A DNA stretch of 64,000 nucleotides from contig NZ_LMSI01000003.1 of NCBI RefSeq assembly GCF_001428075.1, positions 89,251 through 153,250 on the forward strand, given 5' to 3'. The stretch's first letter is position 1. Each line of letters opens with the position of its first letter. Positions 16,853 through 26,250 of the stretch are shown in pieces. The position numbers and the translations under genes were made by a program. Under the pieces are notes generated by a model. The model was not told the origin of the DNA. It worked only from the letters and a program-made list of their open reading frames with translations, and ran no database searches. The stretch is from Arthrobacter sp. Soil764. GTDB lineage: Bacteria; Actinomycetota; Actinomycetes; Actinomycetales; Micrococcaceae.

Positions 16853-17362
16853 ATGCCCGTGCGGAACCTGATCTTTGTGGCCTTCGTCGAACCGGTTGCT
16901 GCCAGCCAGGTTTTTCCACGGACGGAGTGGCCGCTGCACATCACGTTGGTGAGGTTCGACGCCGCCACCACAGATGGCGCCGACGTCGCCGACAGCATCG
17001 CCGGGCTGGCGGCGCCGCACGCCCAAGCAGCCCTTGGGGCCCCGCTGGCGGTGGGGGAGCATGCGGGGTTTGGGCGCAACGGCTCCGTCCTCGTCAACCT
17101 CATCAAGCCGCAACCGGACCTCCAAAGGCTGCATGAGGGTCTCGTCGAGGCAGTCGACGCCCTCGGCGGCAGGATCCTGACGCCGGCGCACACGCGCGCA
17201 GGCTACCGGCCCCACGTCTCGCACCACGGCAGCAAGCGCCTCCACCCGGGCGACGCCGTCGTGCTTGACCGCGTCGCCCTGGTGGACATGGCTCCCGGCG
17301 GGGACCACACCACCAGGTGCGTCCTCCGGCTGTGGAGCCAGGAGCCTTCCCGGCAGGGCTAG
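16853..17362 (+). CDS. 2H phosphoesterase / 2'-5' RNA ligase-like protein
   Basis: A 169-aa member of the 2H superfamily, which acts on 2',3'-cyclic or 2'-5' phosphodiester bonds. The two His-x-Ser/Thr motifs are HITLVRF (His29) and HVSHHG (near residue 124), so both catalytic histidines are present. It is small and cytoplasmic. The start ATG lies about 28 bp past the palindrome array and has only a weak upstream GGGAG. Its TAG shares the CTAG tetranucleotide with the convergent pgm stop. Biological substrate unknown. Confidence 0.75.
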   Translation: MPVRNLIFVAFVEPVAASQVFPRTEWPLHITLVRFDAATTDGADVADSIAGLAAPHAQAALGAPLAVGEHAGFGRNGSVLVNLIKPQPDLQRLHEGLVEAVDALGGRILTPAHTRAGYRPHVSHHGSKRLHPGDAVVLDRVALVDMAPGGDHTTRCVLRLWSQEPSRQG

Positions 17363-19023
17363 GCGATGACGCTGTCCACCAGTGCCTTGGCCTCCGCCTG
17401 CACCTGCTTCAGGTGCTCCTCGCCCTTGAAGGACTCGGCGTAGATCTTGTACACGTCCTCGGTGCCGGAGGGGCGGGCCGCGAACCAGGCGTTCTCGGTG
17501 ACCACCTTCAGGCCGCCGATGGCCGCGCCGTTGCCCGGTGCCTCGGTGAGCTTGGCCGTGATCGTCTCGCCGGCCAGTTCCGTGGCGGTGACATCCGACG
17601 GCGACAGCTTGCCGAGTGCGGCCTTCTGCTCCCGGGTGGCTGCGGCGTCGATCCGCGCGTAGACGGGGGCGCCGAACTGGTCCGTCAGCCCCTTGTACAG
17701 CTGCGACGGGGAGCTGCCGGTGACCGCTGTGATCTCCGAGGCCAGCAGAGCCAGCAGGATGCCGTCCTTGTCAGTGGTCCAGACGCTGCCGTCCAGCTTG
17801 TTGAAGGAGGCGCCCGCGGACTCCTCGCCGCCAAACGCGCCTTCACCGGAGAGCAGGCCGGGGACGAACCACTTGAAGCCAACGGGAACCTCAACGAGCT
17901 TGCGGCCCAGGCTCTCGGCCACGCGGTCGATGATCGAGGAGGACACCAGGGTCTTGCCGATCACGGAGGCGGGGTTCCAGCCGCTGCGGTTGCGGTAGAG
18001 GTAGTCGATGGCGACGGCAAGGTAGTGGTTGGGGTTCATCAACCCGCCGTCCGGGGTGACGATGCCGTGGCGGTCGGCGTCGGCGTCGTTGCCCGTGGCT
18101 ACATCGAACGCGGGCTGGCCGGAGGCTGCGGCGTCGGACATCCGCTGGATCAGCGAGGCCATGGCCGACGGCGACGAGCAGTCCATGCGGATCTTCTCGT
18201 CCCAGTCCAGGGTCATGAAGGCCCACTGCGGGTCAACCGTCGGGTTCACCACGGTGAGGTCCAGGTGGTGGCGCTCACCGATTTCGCCCCAGTAGTCCAC
18301 GGACGCCCCGCCCATGGGGTCGGCGCCGATCCGGACGCCGGCATTGCGGATGGCGTCCAGGTTCAGGACGGACGGAAGGTCGTCCACGTAGCTGCTCAGG
18401 AAGTCGAATTTGCCCGTGGTGTCTGCGGCCTGGGCCTCAGCCAGCGGGATCCGCTTCACGCCGCGCAGCCCGTTTTCCAGCAGTTCGTTGGCCCGGTTGG
18501 CGATCCAGCCGGTGGCGTCCGAGTCCGCCGGGCCGCCATGCGGGGGGTTGTACTTGAAGCCGCCGTCGCCCGGTGGGTTGTGGCTGGGAGTCACCACGAT
18601 GCCGTCGGCCTGCGGGGCCCCGGGCGCCGCCTTCCGGTTGTACGTCAGGATGGCGTGGCTCAAAGCCGGGGTGGGGGTGTAGCCATGCCTGGCGTCGACG
18701 AGGACCTGTACACCGTTGGCGGCGAGCACCTCCAGGGCGGAGTTCTGTGCGGGCTCGCTCAGTGCGTGGGTGTCCTTGGCCAGGAACAGCGGGCCGGTGA
18801 CGCCCTGGGCGGCACGGTATTCCACGATTGCCTGGGTGATGGCCACGATGTGCTGTTCGTTAAATGACGCCTTGAGGCTGGAACCCCGGTGCCCCGAAGT
18901 GCCAAACACCACGCGCTGGCCGGGATCACCCAGGTCCGGCGCAATGTCGTAATACGCGTCAAGGAGCGCAGTGATGTCAACAAGGTCCTGGGGTTGGGCA
19001 ACTGTGCCCGCGCGGCTAGCCAT
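17359..19023 (-). CDS. pgm: Phosphoglucomutase (alpha-D-glucose-phosphate-specific)
   Basis: Interconverts glucose-1-phosphate and glucose-6-phosphate. The 554-aa protein has GTSGHRGSS (residues 41-49), the phosphoserine loop [12 protein letters not shown] with active-site Ser147, the Mg2+ loop [10 protein letters not shown] and the sugar-specificity region GEESAGAS. Length matches the Pgm family (about 546-558 aa). The start at 19023 ([10 protein letters not shown]) is set by homology; open frame continues far upstream without a site and is not used. It supplies glucose-1-phosphate for glycogen, trehalose and cell-wall sugars. Confidence 0.93.
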   Translation of the reverse strand: MASRAGTVAQPQDLVDITALLDAYYDIAPDLGDPGQRVVFGTSGHRGSSLKASFNEQHIVAITQAIVEYRAAQGVTGPLFLAKDTHALSEPAQNSALEVLAANGVQVLVDARHGYTPTPALSHAILTYNRKAAPGAPQADGIVVTPSHNPPGDGGFKYNPPHGGPADSDATGWIANRANELLENGLRGVKRIPLAEAQAADTTGKFDFLSSYVDDLPSVLNLDAIRNAGVRIGADPMGGASVDYWGEIGERHHLDLTVVNPTVDPQWAFMTLDWDEKIRMDCSSPSAMASLIQRMSDAAASGQPAFDVATGNDADADRHGIVTPDGGLMNPNHYLAVAIDYLYRNRSGWNPASVIGKTLVSSSIIDRVAESLGRKLVEVPVGFKWFVPGLLSGEGAFGGEESAGASFNKLDGSVWTTDKDGILLALLASEITAVTGSSPSQLYKGLTDQFGAPVYARIDAAATREQKAALGKLSPSDVTATELAGETITAKLTEAPGNGAAIGGLKVVTENAWFAARPSGTEDVYKIYAESFKGEEHLKQVQAEAKALVDSVIA

Positions 19024-19206
19024 GGCTCCAGCATGCCAGAAGCTGGCAGGAGTCCAAACGACCCGCCCAAAATCCGGACCCTGTGACACGCCAATGACGC
19101 CATTAACCAAGTAGTCCACCTGAGTACACCGCCCGAAAGTACCTATATACCCGGCATTAAGCGCCCTGCTACCTTTCAAAAAATTCCACGAAAACAACCG
19201 AAAGAA

Positions 19207-19238
19207 ACGGACGACGGCGGGCCGCCGCCGTCGTCCGT
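19207..19238. promoter_or_regulatory. 14-bp hairpin upstream of the NERD gene
   Basis: ACGGACGACGGCGG (19207-19220) and CCGCCGTCGTCCGT (19225-19238) are perfectly complementary with a 4-nt loop, ending 23 bp before the NERD ATG. It lies in the divergent pgm/NERD region, so it is not an obvious gene-end terminator. It shares its GACGGCGG core with the hairpins at 10281 and 22284. Confidence 0.6.
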
Positions 19239-19261
19239 CCGGCAAGAAACGGGGACGTCCA

Positions 19262-20206
19262 ATGGGGGCAGGAGACGGGGCAGCGGAGCAGTCCAGGCTG
19301 GCTGCCGAGCGCGTTGCGAGGCTGAAGCGCCAACTCGACCAGGCGGAGCGTTCCACGAGGGCGTGGGACGCCGGCGCGGTAGGCGAGCGGGTGGTGGCCG
19401 AGAAGCTCAGTGAACTGGTCCCGCGGGGTTGGTACGTGCTCCACGACGTCCACTGGCCGGGCCGGCCCAAGGCGAACCTCGACCACGTCCTGGTGGGCCC
19501 CGGCGGCGTGGTGGTGGTCGATTCAAAGAACTGGACCGGCGAGGTGCGGGTGGCGTCCGGGGTGCTGTGGCAGGGCAGGTTTGCGCGCACCCAGGCAGTG
19601 GAAGGAGCCCTGGCCCAGTGCGCAGCGGTGGCCTCGGTGCTGGCTCCGCCGCACCGCCGGCTGGTGCGTCCACTCATCTGCATGTCCGCGCAACCTGATC
19701 TTTTCGGGGTGACGGACTCCGATGTTGCCGTGGCGGGTTCGCAGCGGGTGGTCGGCGCCATCGATTCGCTGCCGGCAGTCCTCGACCAGCAAACCGTGGT
19801 GGGCCTGTACGCGCATCTGGGCCAGCAGCTCACCCATGAGCAGGAGCCAGGCATCACAGCCCTGCGCAGCGTGCGGCCGGGAACCGTGGTGCGTCCCGCA
19901 GGAGCATTGCCGCCTGCCGGCCCTGCGGCACGTCCGCGGGAGAAACCAGGATCCGGGGACGGGACGGGCCGCAGCCAAAGCGTGGCGCGGCACCCCGCGG
20001 GCCGTGCCCTTCCCCCGGGAGCTACGAAGTCAGGGCAGCCCAGACGGCAGGGGGCGGGAACGCGGGCAGGGTCGTCGGCAGGACCGGGGCACCGCGGAAA
20101 AAACGGCAAGGCCCAGCAGCACGGCGGTACCAGCGGAGGAAAGCTTGCCCTGCTGGCGGCCTTCGTCATTTTTGCCGTCTATATCCTGCCCTACTTGGGC
20201 CGTTAG
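19262..20206 (+). CDS. NERD (nuclease-related) domain membrane protein
   Basis: A 314-aa protein with a coiled N-terminus (residues 8-35, [20 protein letters not shown]), a NERD domain (about 40-150) containing the nuclease-like core [19 protein letters not shown] with the acidic and lysine residues expected of a PD-(D/E)xK-like fold, a long proline/arginine-rich low-complexity region (about 205-290), and a single C-terminal membrane span ([20 protein letters not shown]). It is probably tail-anchored. The function of NERD proteins is poorly defined; DNA processing is the usual suggestion. It overlaps the convergent lysG end by 41 bp. Confidence 0.82.
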   Translation: MGAGDGAAEQSRLAAERVARLKRQLDQAERSTRAWDAGAVGERVVAEKLSELVPRGWYVLHDVHWPGRPKANLDHVLVGPGGVVVVDSKNWTGEVRVASGVLWQGRFARTQAVEGALAQCAAVASVLAPPHRRLVRPLICMSAQPDLFGVTDSDVAVAGSQRVVGAIDSLPAVLDQQTVVGLYAHLGQQLTHEQEPGITALRSVRPGTVVRPAGALPPAGPAARPREKPGSGDGTGRSQSVARHPAGRALPPGATKSGQPRRQGAGTRAGSSAGPGHRGKNGKAQQHGGTSGGKLALLAAFVIFAVYILPYLGR

Positions 20207-21092
20207 CCTCCGGCGCATCTCCCGGCAGCAGCCGCTCTTTGGATGCGGCGCGGACTGCAGCGGTCATCCGGTTGAGCCTGTCTGAATCGAGGGTCCAGGC
20301 CTGCCAGTAAAGAGCTACATCCTGGTGTGCGCCGTCCTCAAGCCGGACCAGGGCGCCCGACTCCAGCTCATCCATCAGCTGGAGTTCCGGAATCATTCCC
20401 CAGCCCAGGCCGGCTTTAACCGCCGCGAGGAATCCCTGGGAGGACGGGACAGTGTGCGTGGGAGGGGGCTGCCGCAGGGGCTTCCCGGTGAGCAGCTGCT
20501 GCTGCAGGTTGTCCTTTGTGTTGAATTTCAGGACGGGCATTGCGGCCCAGTCCACGCCCCCGGAGGCGGAGAACCGGCGGTGCAGCGCCGGGGTGGCCAC
20601 CGGGACGTACCGCATGGAGCCCAACAGTTCCACCCGGCACCCGCTGACCGGGACGGGATCCGACGTCACGGCGCCCATGACCTCGCCCTCGCGCAGCAGT
20701 TGGCTGCTGTAGCCCTGGTCCTCAACGTGGAGATCGAGGGCAGAGTCCTCCCATCCGGCGGCCTGCTGCAGGACGGGGACAAACCAGGTGGCCAGCGAAT
20801 CCGCGTTGACGGCCACCGGCAGGTGCGCCCGGGCAGCGCTGCCTGAGCCCAGGGCTGCCGACGTCTCCGCCTCCAGCACCTGCACCTGGCGGGCCATCCG
20901 GAGCAGCAGCGCGCCGGCGTCGGTGGCCGTGCACGGCAACTTTCTTCGCACCAGGACCTGGCCTACCGAGGCTTCCAGGGCCTTGATCCGCTGGCTGACC
21001 GCGGAGGGCGTAATGCGGAGCAGATCCGCCGCTGCCTCAAACGTTCCTTCATCAATAACAGCCACCAAAGCCCTCAGATGCTCAAAGTTCAT
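20166..21092 (-). CDS. lysG: LysG/ArgP-type LysR regulator
   Basis: Activator of the basic-amino-acid exporter encoded divergently. N-terminal HTH ([20 protein letters not shown] then [20 protein letters not shown]) strongly resembles LysG/ArgP, where lysine or arginine binding to the effector domain switches on export. 308 aa, the usual length. Only 70 bp separate its ATG from lysE, the normal arrangement for this regulator-exporter pair. The 3' end runs 41 bp into the oppositely oriented NERD gene. Confidence 0.88.
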   Translation of the reverse strand: MNFEHLRALVAVIDEGTFEAAADLLRITPSAVSQRIKALEASVGQVLVRRKLPCTATDAGALLLRMARQVQVLEAETSAALGSGSAARAHLPVAVNADSLATWFVPVLQQAAGWEDSALDLHVEDQGYSSQLLREGEVMGAVTSDPVPVSGCRVELLGSMRYVPVATPALHRRFSASGGVDWAAMPVLKFNTKDNLQQQLLTGKPLRQPPPTHTVPSSQGFLAAVKAGLGWGMIPELQLMDELESGALVRLEDGAHQDVALYWQAWTLDSDRLNRMTAAVRAASKERLLPGDAPEANGPSRAGYRRQK

Positions 21093-21126
21093 GAAGCTAT
21101 TCTAATGAATGCGTAGTATCCTTTAT

Positions 21127-21155
21127 TTGCCTACAGGAGGAGCTAAACCTACCGT
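21127..21155 (+). promoter_or_regulatory. lysE promoter
   Basis: TTGCCT (21127-21132), 17 bp, TACCGT (21150-21155), then 7 nt to the ATG at 21163. This predicts an essentially leaderless mRNA. The AGGAGG at 21135-21140 lies inside the spacer, 22 nt from the ATG, and would not be transcribed. Confidence 0.5.
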
Positions 21156-21162
21156 CATAGCT

Positions 21163-21759
21163 ATGTGGACTGCAGGAATAACGGGAATGCTCACCGGGAT
21201 GGCGCTGATCGTGGCGATCGGGGCCCAAAATGCCTTCGTGCTCCGCCAGGGCATCCGGCGGGAGTACGTCGGGGCGGTGGTGGCTGTCTGCATGGCCGGC
21301 GACGCCGTGCTGATCGTGGGCGGCACCGCGGGCATCGGGGCCCTGGTCACCCGGTTCCCCGAGGCCCTGGAAGTGCTGCGCTGGGCCGGAGCGGCCTACC
21401 TTCTGTGGTTCGCGGTACGGTCCTTCATGGCGGCGGCGAAACCCTCGGCTTTGGCGGAACAGGGGCCCAGGTCGAAGAATTCGGTGATCGCCACAACGGC
21501 GGCCCTGACCTTCCTGAACCCGCATGTCTACCTGGACACCGTGGTGCTGGTGGGCAGCCTTGCCAACCAGCAGGGCCCCGACCTGCGGTGGATCTTCGCC
21601 TCGGGCGCGGTCACCGGTAGCGTGGTGTGGTTCTCCGCCCTGGGGTACGGGGCAAGGGCGCTCGCGGGAGTACTCAGCAGCACCCGCACCTGGCGCTGGA
21701 TTGATGCGGCCATCGGCATACTGATGCTGATCTTGGCGGTCCGCCTGGTCCTGCACTGA
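21163..21759 (+). CDS. lysE: L-lysine/L-arginine exporter (LysE/ArgO family)
   Basis: Exports excess basic amino acids across the membrane. The 198-aa protein has about six hydrophobic segments and the family N-terminus TGMALIVAIGAQNAFVLRQGIRREY, together with AGDAVLIVGGTAGIG, WAGAAYLLWFA and TFLNPHVYLDTVVLVGS. The start at 21163 is chosen because homologues begin just before the first span; an earlier in-frame ATG (21109) would add 18 non-conserved residues. Expression is expected to depend on LysG with lysine or arginine. Confidence 0.92.
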   Translation: MWTAGITGMLTGMALIVAIGAQNAFVLRQGIRREYVGAVVAVCMAGDAVLIVGGTAGIGALVTRFPEALEVLRWAGAAYLLWFAVRSFMAAAKPSALAEQGPRSKNSVIATTAALTFLNPHVYLDTVVLVGSLANQQGPDLRWIFASGAVTGSVVWFSALGYGARALAGVLSSTRTWRWIDAAIGILMLILAVRLVLH

Positions 21760-21793
21760 AGTAGGCTGGAGCCAGATTCGCAGGGGAGAAACC

Positions 21794-22258
21794 ATGAGTA
21801 ACCAGCCATCCCAGAGACCTGACTACCAGCGTGACGGTTCGCCGTGGCCCAGCTACCAGCCCCCGCCCCAATATGGGCAGGCGTCCTCCAGTGGCCAACC
21901 CCAGTATGGCCGGGCGCCATACAGCCAGGCACAGTACGGCCAGCCCCAGTTCGGGCAGCAGCAGTACTTTGGCCAGGGGTCGTACTACGGCCGGCCGGTG
22001 GAAGCGAAGACCTTGAGCATTGCGAGCATGGTGTGCGGCATTGCGTCGGTCCTGATGGGCTGGCTGCTCCTGCCGCAGTTTGCCGCCATCATCACTGGCC
22101 ACCTGGCCCTCCGACGCGAACCCTCAAGCAGGGGAATGTCCATCACCGGCCTGGTGCTGGGCTACCTGTGCCTCCTGGGCTACGGGGCCCTCTGGCTGCT
22201 GCTCATCGTCGGCCTGGCCGTCGCCGGCACCGCCGGTTCGAATACCGGCACTTTCTAG
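21794..22258 (+). CDS. DUF4190 domain membrane protein
   Basis: A 154-aa protein. Residues 1-68 are a cytosolic Gln/Tyr/Pro-rich tail with repeated QYGQ/QYGR-like units. Residues about 75-110 and 120-148 are two membrane spans (SIASMVCGIASVLMGWLLLP; LVLGYLCLLGYGALWLLLIVG) flanking ITGHLALRREPSSRGMSITG, the conserved DUF4190 loop. Function unknown. GGGGAGAAACC precedes the ATG as a ribosome binding site. It follows lysE by 34 bp and may be co-transcribed with it. Confidence 0.78.
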   Translation: MSNQPSQRPDYQRDGSPWPSYQPPPQYGQASSSGQPQYGRAPYSQAQYGQPQFGQQQYFGQGSYYGRPVEAKTLSIASMVCGIASVLMGWLLLPQFAAIITGHLALRREPSSRGMSITGLVLGYLCLLGYGALWLLLIVGLAVAGTAGSNTGTF

Positions 22259-22262
22259 CCCT

Positions 22263-22339
22263 GCCTGCCCGGGCAGGCGATGGCGACGGCGGCCCGGGCA
22301 CCTGTGCGACACGGGGCACCCGGGCGCGGACCGCCGTCG
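22263..22339. terminator. Bidirectional terminator region (two palindromes)
   Basis: GCCTGCCCGGGCAGGC (22263-22278, perfect 16-bp palindrome) followed by CGACGGCGG (22284-22292) pairing with CCGCCGTCG (22331-22339), with inner CCCGGG copies. It sits between the convergent DUF4190 and NCS1 permease genes. Confidence 0.65.
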
Positions 22340-22343
22340 TGCC

Positions 22344-23786
22344 TTATCCGTTCACTGCAACGGCCGGCGTCTCGGCCGGATTCTCCGGGTAGATCGTTTG
22401 CGCCGGCGCGCGGTTGGTGGCCCTGGCCCACGGGTAGTAGATGGCAAGGGTGGCCACGATGCCCACGAGCCAGGAGATGTCCGCGCCGCCCAGCAGTTTG
22501 GTGACGGGCCCGGTGTACAGGGCCTGGGCCAGGAACGGGACCTGGATCACGACGCCGATTCCATAGGAAACCAGGGCGGCGACGTTCCAGCGGCCGTAAC
22601 GGCCGTCCGGGTTGTATAGGGCGGGGATGTCGAGGCGGTCCCGCGAGATCTTGTAGTAGTCCACCAGGTTGATAACCGACCACGGCGTGAACACCATGAG
22701 CAGCAGGAGAACGAAGTTCTTGAACAGGTTCAGGAAATCCTTGCTGGCAAAGAGTGCGATGAGCACGCTGGCACCAATCACCGCAACGATGAAGGCAATC
22801 CGCACGGCCTTGGAGACAGTATCCCTGCGGTTGACGGCGGTGCTGATGGTCACGCCGCACATAAACGCGCCGTAGGCATTGAGGCAGTTCACCGTCAGCT
22901 TGCCGGTGACGATCATCAGATAGATGAAGACGGCGATCAGGCCGCCGCCGGCGAGGTCGCCCATGTAGCCCACCTGGTTCTTCAGGAAGTCCCCGCCCAG
23001 CTTTGCGGCGGAGAGGCCGCCGGCCAGGGCGCCCAGGGTCATGGCCCACTGCGCGCCACCCACAGAGCCGGCGAAGGTGTACCAGAAGGTCTTCCGTTCC
23101 GAGGTGTCCGCGGGCAGGTAACGGGAGTAGTCGGCAACATAGGGGCCGAAGGTAAGCTGCCAGCCGGCGCCCAGGGCAACGGCGGTGAGGAAGGTGGGCC
23201 ACTCAAAGCCCTTGACCATCATTACCTGAGTGACGTCGAACTTGGTGGCAACGGCAACCGTCAGGTACAGGAAGCCCGTCAGCCCCAGCACGGTGGCGAT
23301 CCGGCCCAGTGCGTGGATGTATTTGTAGCCCAGGATGGCCAGCAGTGCTGTTGCGGCACCGAAGATGAGGATTCCGACGGCGGGCGCGTCCACTCCCAGC
23401 ATGAGGTTGATCGCCTGCCCCGACAGGACGGTGCCGGTGGAGGCGAATCCGACGTACATCAGGATGACCAGCACCAGCGGAATCACAGCCCCGTAGACGC
23501 CGAACTGGGCGCGGCTGGAGATCATTTGCGGCAAGCCCAGCTTTGGGCCCTGCGCTGAGTGGAGGGCCATGACGGCGCCGCCCAGCACGTTCCCTGCCAA
23601 CAGGCCAACAATGGCCCAGAAGGCGTCCGCACCGAACACCACGGCCAGAGCGCCGTCCACGATGGCGGTGATTTGGGCATTAGCGCCAAACCACAGGGTG
23701 AACTGGCCGCGCGGGTGGCCGTGCCGCTCGCCGGGTGGAATCATGTCGATCGATCGTGCCTCTACGGCGGTGCTGCCTCCGGCCAT
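22344..23786 (-). CDS. NCS1-family purine/cytosine permease
   Basis: Nucleobase (cytosine-like) symporter of about 12 spans, 480 aa. Family features: FTLWFGANAQITAIVDGALAVVFG at the first span, GLPQMISSRAQFGVYGAVIP, the FGPYVADYSRYLP motif around residue 220, and FTPWSVINLVDYYKISRDRLDIPALYNPDGRYGRWN near the C-terminus. Strong GAGGAGTT ribosome binding site before the ATG. Substrate could be cytosine, purines, hydantoin or a related compound; no catabolic gene is adjacent. The downstream GntR-MatC cluster is separated by 210 bp and is probably unrelated. Confidence 0.88.
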   Translation of the reverse strand: MAGGSTAVEARSIDMIPPGERHGHPRGQFTLWFGANAQITAIVDGALAVVFGADAFWAIVGLLAGNVLGGAVMALHSAQGPKLGLPQMISSRAQFGVYGAVIPLVLVILMYVGFASTGTVLSGQAINLMLGVDAPAVGILIFGAATALLAILGYKYIHALGRIATVLGLTGFLYLTVAVATKFDVTQVMMVKGFEWPTFLTAVALGAGWQLTFGPYVADYSRYLPADTSERKTFWYTFAGSVGGAQWAMTLGALAGGLSAAKLGGDFLKNQVGYMGDLAGGGLIAVFIYLMIVTGKLTVNCLNAYGAFMCGVTISTAVNRRDTVSKAVRIAFIVAVIGASVLIALFASKDFLNLFKNFVLLLLMVFTPWSVINLVDYYKISRDRLDIPALYNPDGRYGRWNVAALVSYGIGVVIQVPFLAQALYTGPVTKLLGGADISWLVGIVATLAIYYPWARATNRAPAQTIYPENPAETPAVAVNG

Positions 23787-23920
23787 GGCCTAACTCCTCA
23801 GTGATGGAAAGCGTAGTGTCCATCACACCGGGTTTGGTTCTTCGTCTACACCCGTAACGGATTCCTGCTGTCCGGGAAACCAGACACCCCGGCGTGTCGC
23901 GTAGAAAAGTCCCTCCGGAT

Positions 23921-23940
23921 GGGCATTACAGGGCATTACA
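23921..23940. repeat. Short tandem duplication
   Basis: Two exact tandem copies of GGGCATTACA in the gap between the GntR gene end and the permease promoter region. Otherwise this 210-bp gap shows no gene. Confidence 0.7.
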
Positions 23941-23996
23941 GGGGGACTGGTCCACAAGGCGGGGAGTTGCCTCCCGCGAGAGCGGCTTGCCGGCGC

Positions 23997-24695
23997 CTAG
24001 CGGAGCAGTTCCACGTCCGAGACAAGCTCGATGTGCGCCAGCATGGCGCTCGCGGCCGCTTCCGGGTCCTGGGCGCGGACGGCATCGGCGATCTTCCGGT
24101 GCGATGCCAGGGACTGCTCAGGCCGGCCGGGCTGGCCCAGGGACTCCATCCGGGTTTCCAGGATCATCTCGGCAATGAAGGCCATCAGCTGTGCCAGGAC
24201 TGAGGAATGTGCCGCCGCGGTGATGGCCTGGTGGAACAGCTCATCGCCATGGGTGCCGCGGTCGCCGTCGTTGATTTCCTTTGCCATGACGTCCAGGGCG
24301 TTGTCGATTTCGGCGAGGTCCTGCTCGGTCCGGCGTTCCGCGGCGAGGGCGGCAAGCTTTACTTCCAGGGTGCTGCGCGCTTCCACGATCTCCGGCAGCC
24401 GGCTCTGGTGTTCACGCAGCCCTTTGATGACTGATGCCACGCTGGGCCGCCGGGCCAGGACCGCGCCGGTGCCGTGCTGGACGTCGATGACGCCAAGTAC
24501 CTCCAGGGCCACCAGGGCCTGGGCCAGTGTTGCGCGGGAGACCCCCAACCGTTCGGCCAGGTCGCGTTCCGCCGGCAGGAGATCCCCGGGACGAAGCTGG
24601 GCAGACTCGATGTAGGCGAGGATCTGCTCCACCAGCTGCTCGTACAGCCGTGGCCGCGTGACGCGTTCCAGGCCCAGCCGTGCTGTCTTCTCCAC
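23997..24695 (-). CDS. GntR/FadR-family regulator (MatR-like) of the diacid cluster
   Basis: DNA-binding regulator with an N-terminal winged helix (LYEQLVEQILAYIESAQLRP, LPAERDLAERLGVSRATL) and a C-terminal all-helical FadR/FCD ligand domain (EIVEARSTLEVKLAALAAER, LFHQAITAAAHSSVLAQLM). I start it at GTG 24695 because AAGGGAGGG lies just upstream, giving 232 aa; an in-frame ATG at 24758 has no site. Divergent from the MatC carrier gene, the same arrangement as matR in rhizobial malonate operons. Predicted to repress the rightward three-gene operon until the acid or its CoA ester is present. Confidence 0.87.
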   Translation of the reverse strand: MEKTARLGLERVTRPRLYEQLVEQILAYIESAQLRPGDLLPAERDLAERLGVSRATLAQALVALEVLGVIDVQHGTGAVLARRPSVASVIKGLREHQSRLPEIVEARSTLEVKLAALAAERRTEQDLAEIDNALDVMAKEINDGDRGTHGDELFHQAITAAAHSSVLAQLMAFIAEMILETRMESLGQPGRPEQSLASHRKIADAVRAQDPEAAASAMLAHIELVSDVELLR

Positions 24696-24741
24696 AAAGC
24701 CCTCCCTTGGGTCGTACGGAACAGAATACCTCCTCGTTCTA

Positions 24742-24763
24742 TTGACAGATAGACTCACTGTCT
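24742..24763. promoter_or_regulatory. Promoter/operator between GntR and MatC genes
   Basis: A consensus -35 TTGACA (24742-24747) is followed by AGAC-TCACT-GTCT (24751-24763), a short dyad of the size seen for FadR-type regulators. The overlap of a promoter element and dyad suggests repression of the divergent genes. The -10 is not clear. Confidence 0.4.
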
Positions 24764-24828
24764 AAGAGGCTAGTCCAGTGAGCCAGTAACTCACATCACA
24801 TTCTTCTTTCCCCAACGGAGGACCAACG

Positions 24829-26196
24829 ATGTCCGCTCCTGTCTTATCGATCATCATCCTGGCGGCGATGTTCCTGCTCGCCACCGTCCTGCCCCTCAAC
24901 ATGGGCGCGCTCGCCTTCGTGGGCGCGTTCCTGCTCGGCGCCGTGGTACTGGGCATGTCCACCAACGAAATCCTGGCCAACTTTCCGGGCGGCCTTTTCC
25001 TCACGATCGTGGGCGTCACGTACCTGTTCGCCATCGCGCAGAACAACGGCACCATTGACCTGCTGGTCCGCGGCGCCGTCCGCCTGGTGGGCAGCCGCGT
25101 TGCCCTCATCCCGTGGGTCATGTTTGCCATCACCGCCGTCATCACGGCCGTGGGCGCGCTGTCTCCCGCCGCCGTCGCCATCATTGCCCCCATCGCCTTG
25201 AGCTTCGCCGGCAAGTACAAGATCAGCCCGCTGCTGATGGGCATGATGGTGATCCACGGGGCGCAGGCGGGCGGCTTCTCGCCCATTGCCGTCTACGGCG
25301 TCACCGTCAACGGCATCCTGGCCAAGACGGACCTTGCCTTCAGCCCCACCGCGCTCTTCCTCTCGAGCTTCATCTTCAACCTGGTCATTGCCCTGGTGCT
25401 CTTCGTGGTCCTGGGCGGGCGGAACCTCCTGTCCTCCAAGGTGGGCCAGTTCGTGGAGCAGGCCGCCGAGGCCAGGATGGCCGTCAGCGTCGGCGCCAAA
25501 GCCGGCACCGATGTCCCCTTCAAGGGCTTCGGCTCCGGCATGTACGGTCCCCGGGACCCCGCGGGCGACGGCGTCGCAGCCACCAGGGAACGCAAGGAGC
25601 GGATTCCCCAGCTGGTCACCATTGCCGGCCTGATTGCCCTGGCCGTCGTTGCGCTCGGTTTCAAGATGGACGTCGGTTTCGTGTCGATCACCATCGCCAT
25701 CGTCCTGGCCCTGGTATCACCCGCGGCCCAGAAGGGTGCCATCAACAAGATCAGCTGGTCCACGGTGCTGCTGATCTGCGGGATGCTGACCTTCGTGGGC
25801 GTGCTGGAGGAAGCCGGCACCATCGAATTCGTCTCCAACGGCGTGGCCGGCCTGGGCATGCCGCTGCTGGCAGCCCTCCTCATCTGCTTCATCGGCGCCG
25901 TGGTATCCGCTTTTGCCTCCTCCACCGCCATCCTGGCCGCCCTCATCCCGCTCGCCGTCCCGTTCCTCTCCACCGGCGAGATCGGCGCTGTCGGCGTCAT
26001 CTGCGCCCTGGCGGTGTCCGCCACGATCGTGGACGTCTCACCGTTCTCCACCAACGGCGCCCTGGTCCTGGCCAACGCCCCGGAAGGCGTGGACAAGGAC
26101 CAGTTCTACAAGCGGATCCTGGGCTACAGCGGCATCGTCATCGTGGCCGGCCCCGTCCTGGCATGGCTGGCACTGGTAGTGCCCGGCTGGCTCTAG
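24829..26196 (+). CDS. MatC-like dicarboxylate carrier (malonate carrier family)
   Basis: Membrane carrier of 455 aa with about 11-12 hydrophobic segments. The N-terminal half resembles the MatC N-terminal domain (LPLNMGALAFVGAFLLGAVV, GVTYLFAIAQNNGTIDLLVR, LSPAAVAIIAPIALSFAGKYKISP). The C-terminal half carries ISWSTVLLICGMLTFVGVLEEAG and VSPFSTNGALVLANAP, as in the wider DASS/ArsB-like permeases. A polar loop of about 60 residues (205-265) separates the halves. CGGAGG precedes the ATG. Malonate is the best guess because of the CoA-transferase and carboxyltransferase encoded downstream. Confidence 0.8.
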   Translation: MSAPVLSIIILAAMFLLATVLPLNMGALAFVGAFLLGAVVLGMSTNEILANFPGGLFLTIVGVTYLFAIAQNNGTIDLLVRGAVRLVGSRVALIPWVMFAITAVITAVGALSPAAVAIIAPIALSFAGKYKISPLLMGMMVIHGAQAGGFSPIAVYGVTVNGILAKTDLAFSPTALFLSSFIFNLVIALVLFVVLGGRNLLSSKVGQFVEQAAEARMAVSVGAKAGTDVPFKGFGSGMYGPRDPAGDGVAATRERKERIPQLVTIAGLIALAVVALGFKMDVGFVSITIAIVLALVSPAAQKGAINKISWSTVLLICGMLTFVGVLEEAGTIEFVSNGVAGLGMPLLAALLICFIGAVVSAFASSTAILAALIPLAVPFLSTGEIGAVGVICALAVSATIVDVSPFSTNGALVLANAPEGVDKDQFYKRILGYSGIVIVAGPVLAWLALVVPGWL

Positions 26197-26250
26197 CCAC
26201 AGCTGCACCCGCCGGCCCCGCCACCCGTTCCAGAAAGGAAACCCCAGACC

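Noticed and set aside
19024..20169. Upstream extension of pgm in the same frame
   Set aside because: It overlaps the NERD gene on the opposite strand and lacks phosphoglucomutase-like residues; the conserved protein starts at 19023.
21794..22000. QYGQ-like units in the DUF4190 protein considered as a tandem repeat element
   Set aside because: The units are irregular at DNA level and read as a low-complexity protein tail, not a DNA repeat.
22232..22249. GCCGGTTCGAATACCGGC resembles a tRNA T-arm
   Set aside because: It lies inside the C-terminal codons of the DUF4190 protein, and no acceptor, D or anticodon stems are found around it, so it is a chance match, not a tRNA or attachment site.
23787..23996. 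Possible riboswitch upstream of the NCS1 permease
   Set aside because: I looked for TPP- and purine-type conserved cores and found none; only a short tandem repeat is evident.
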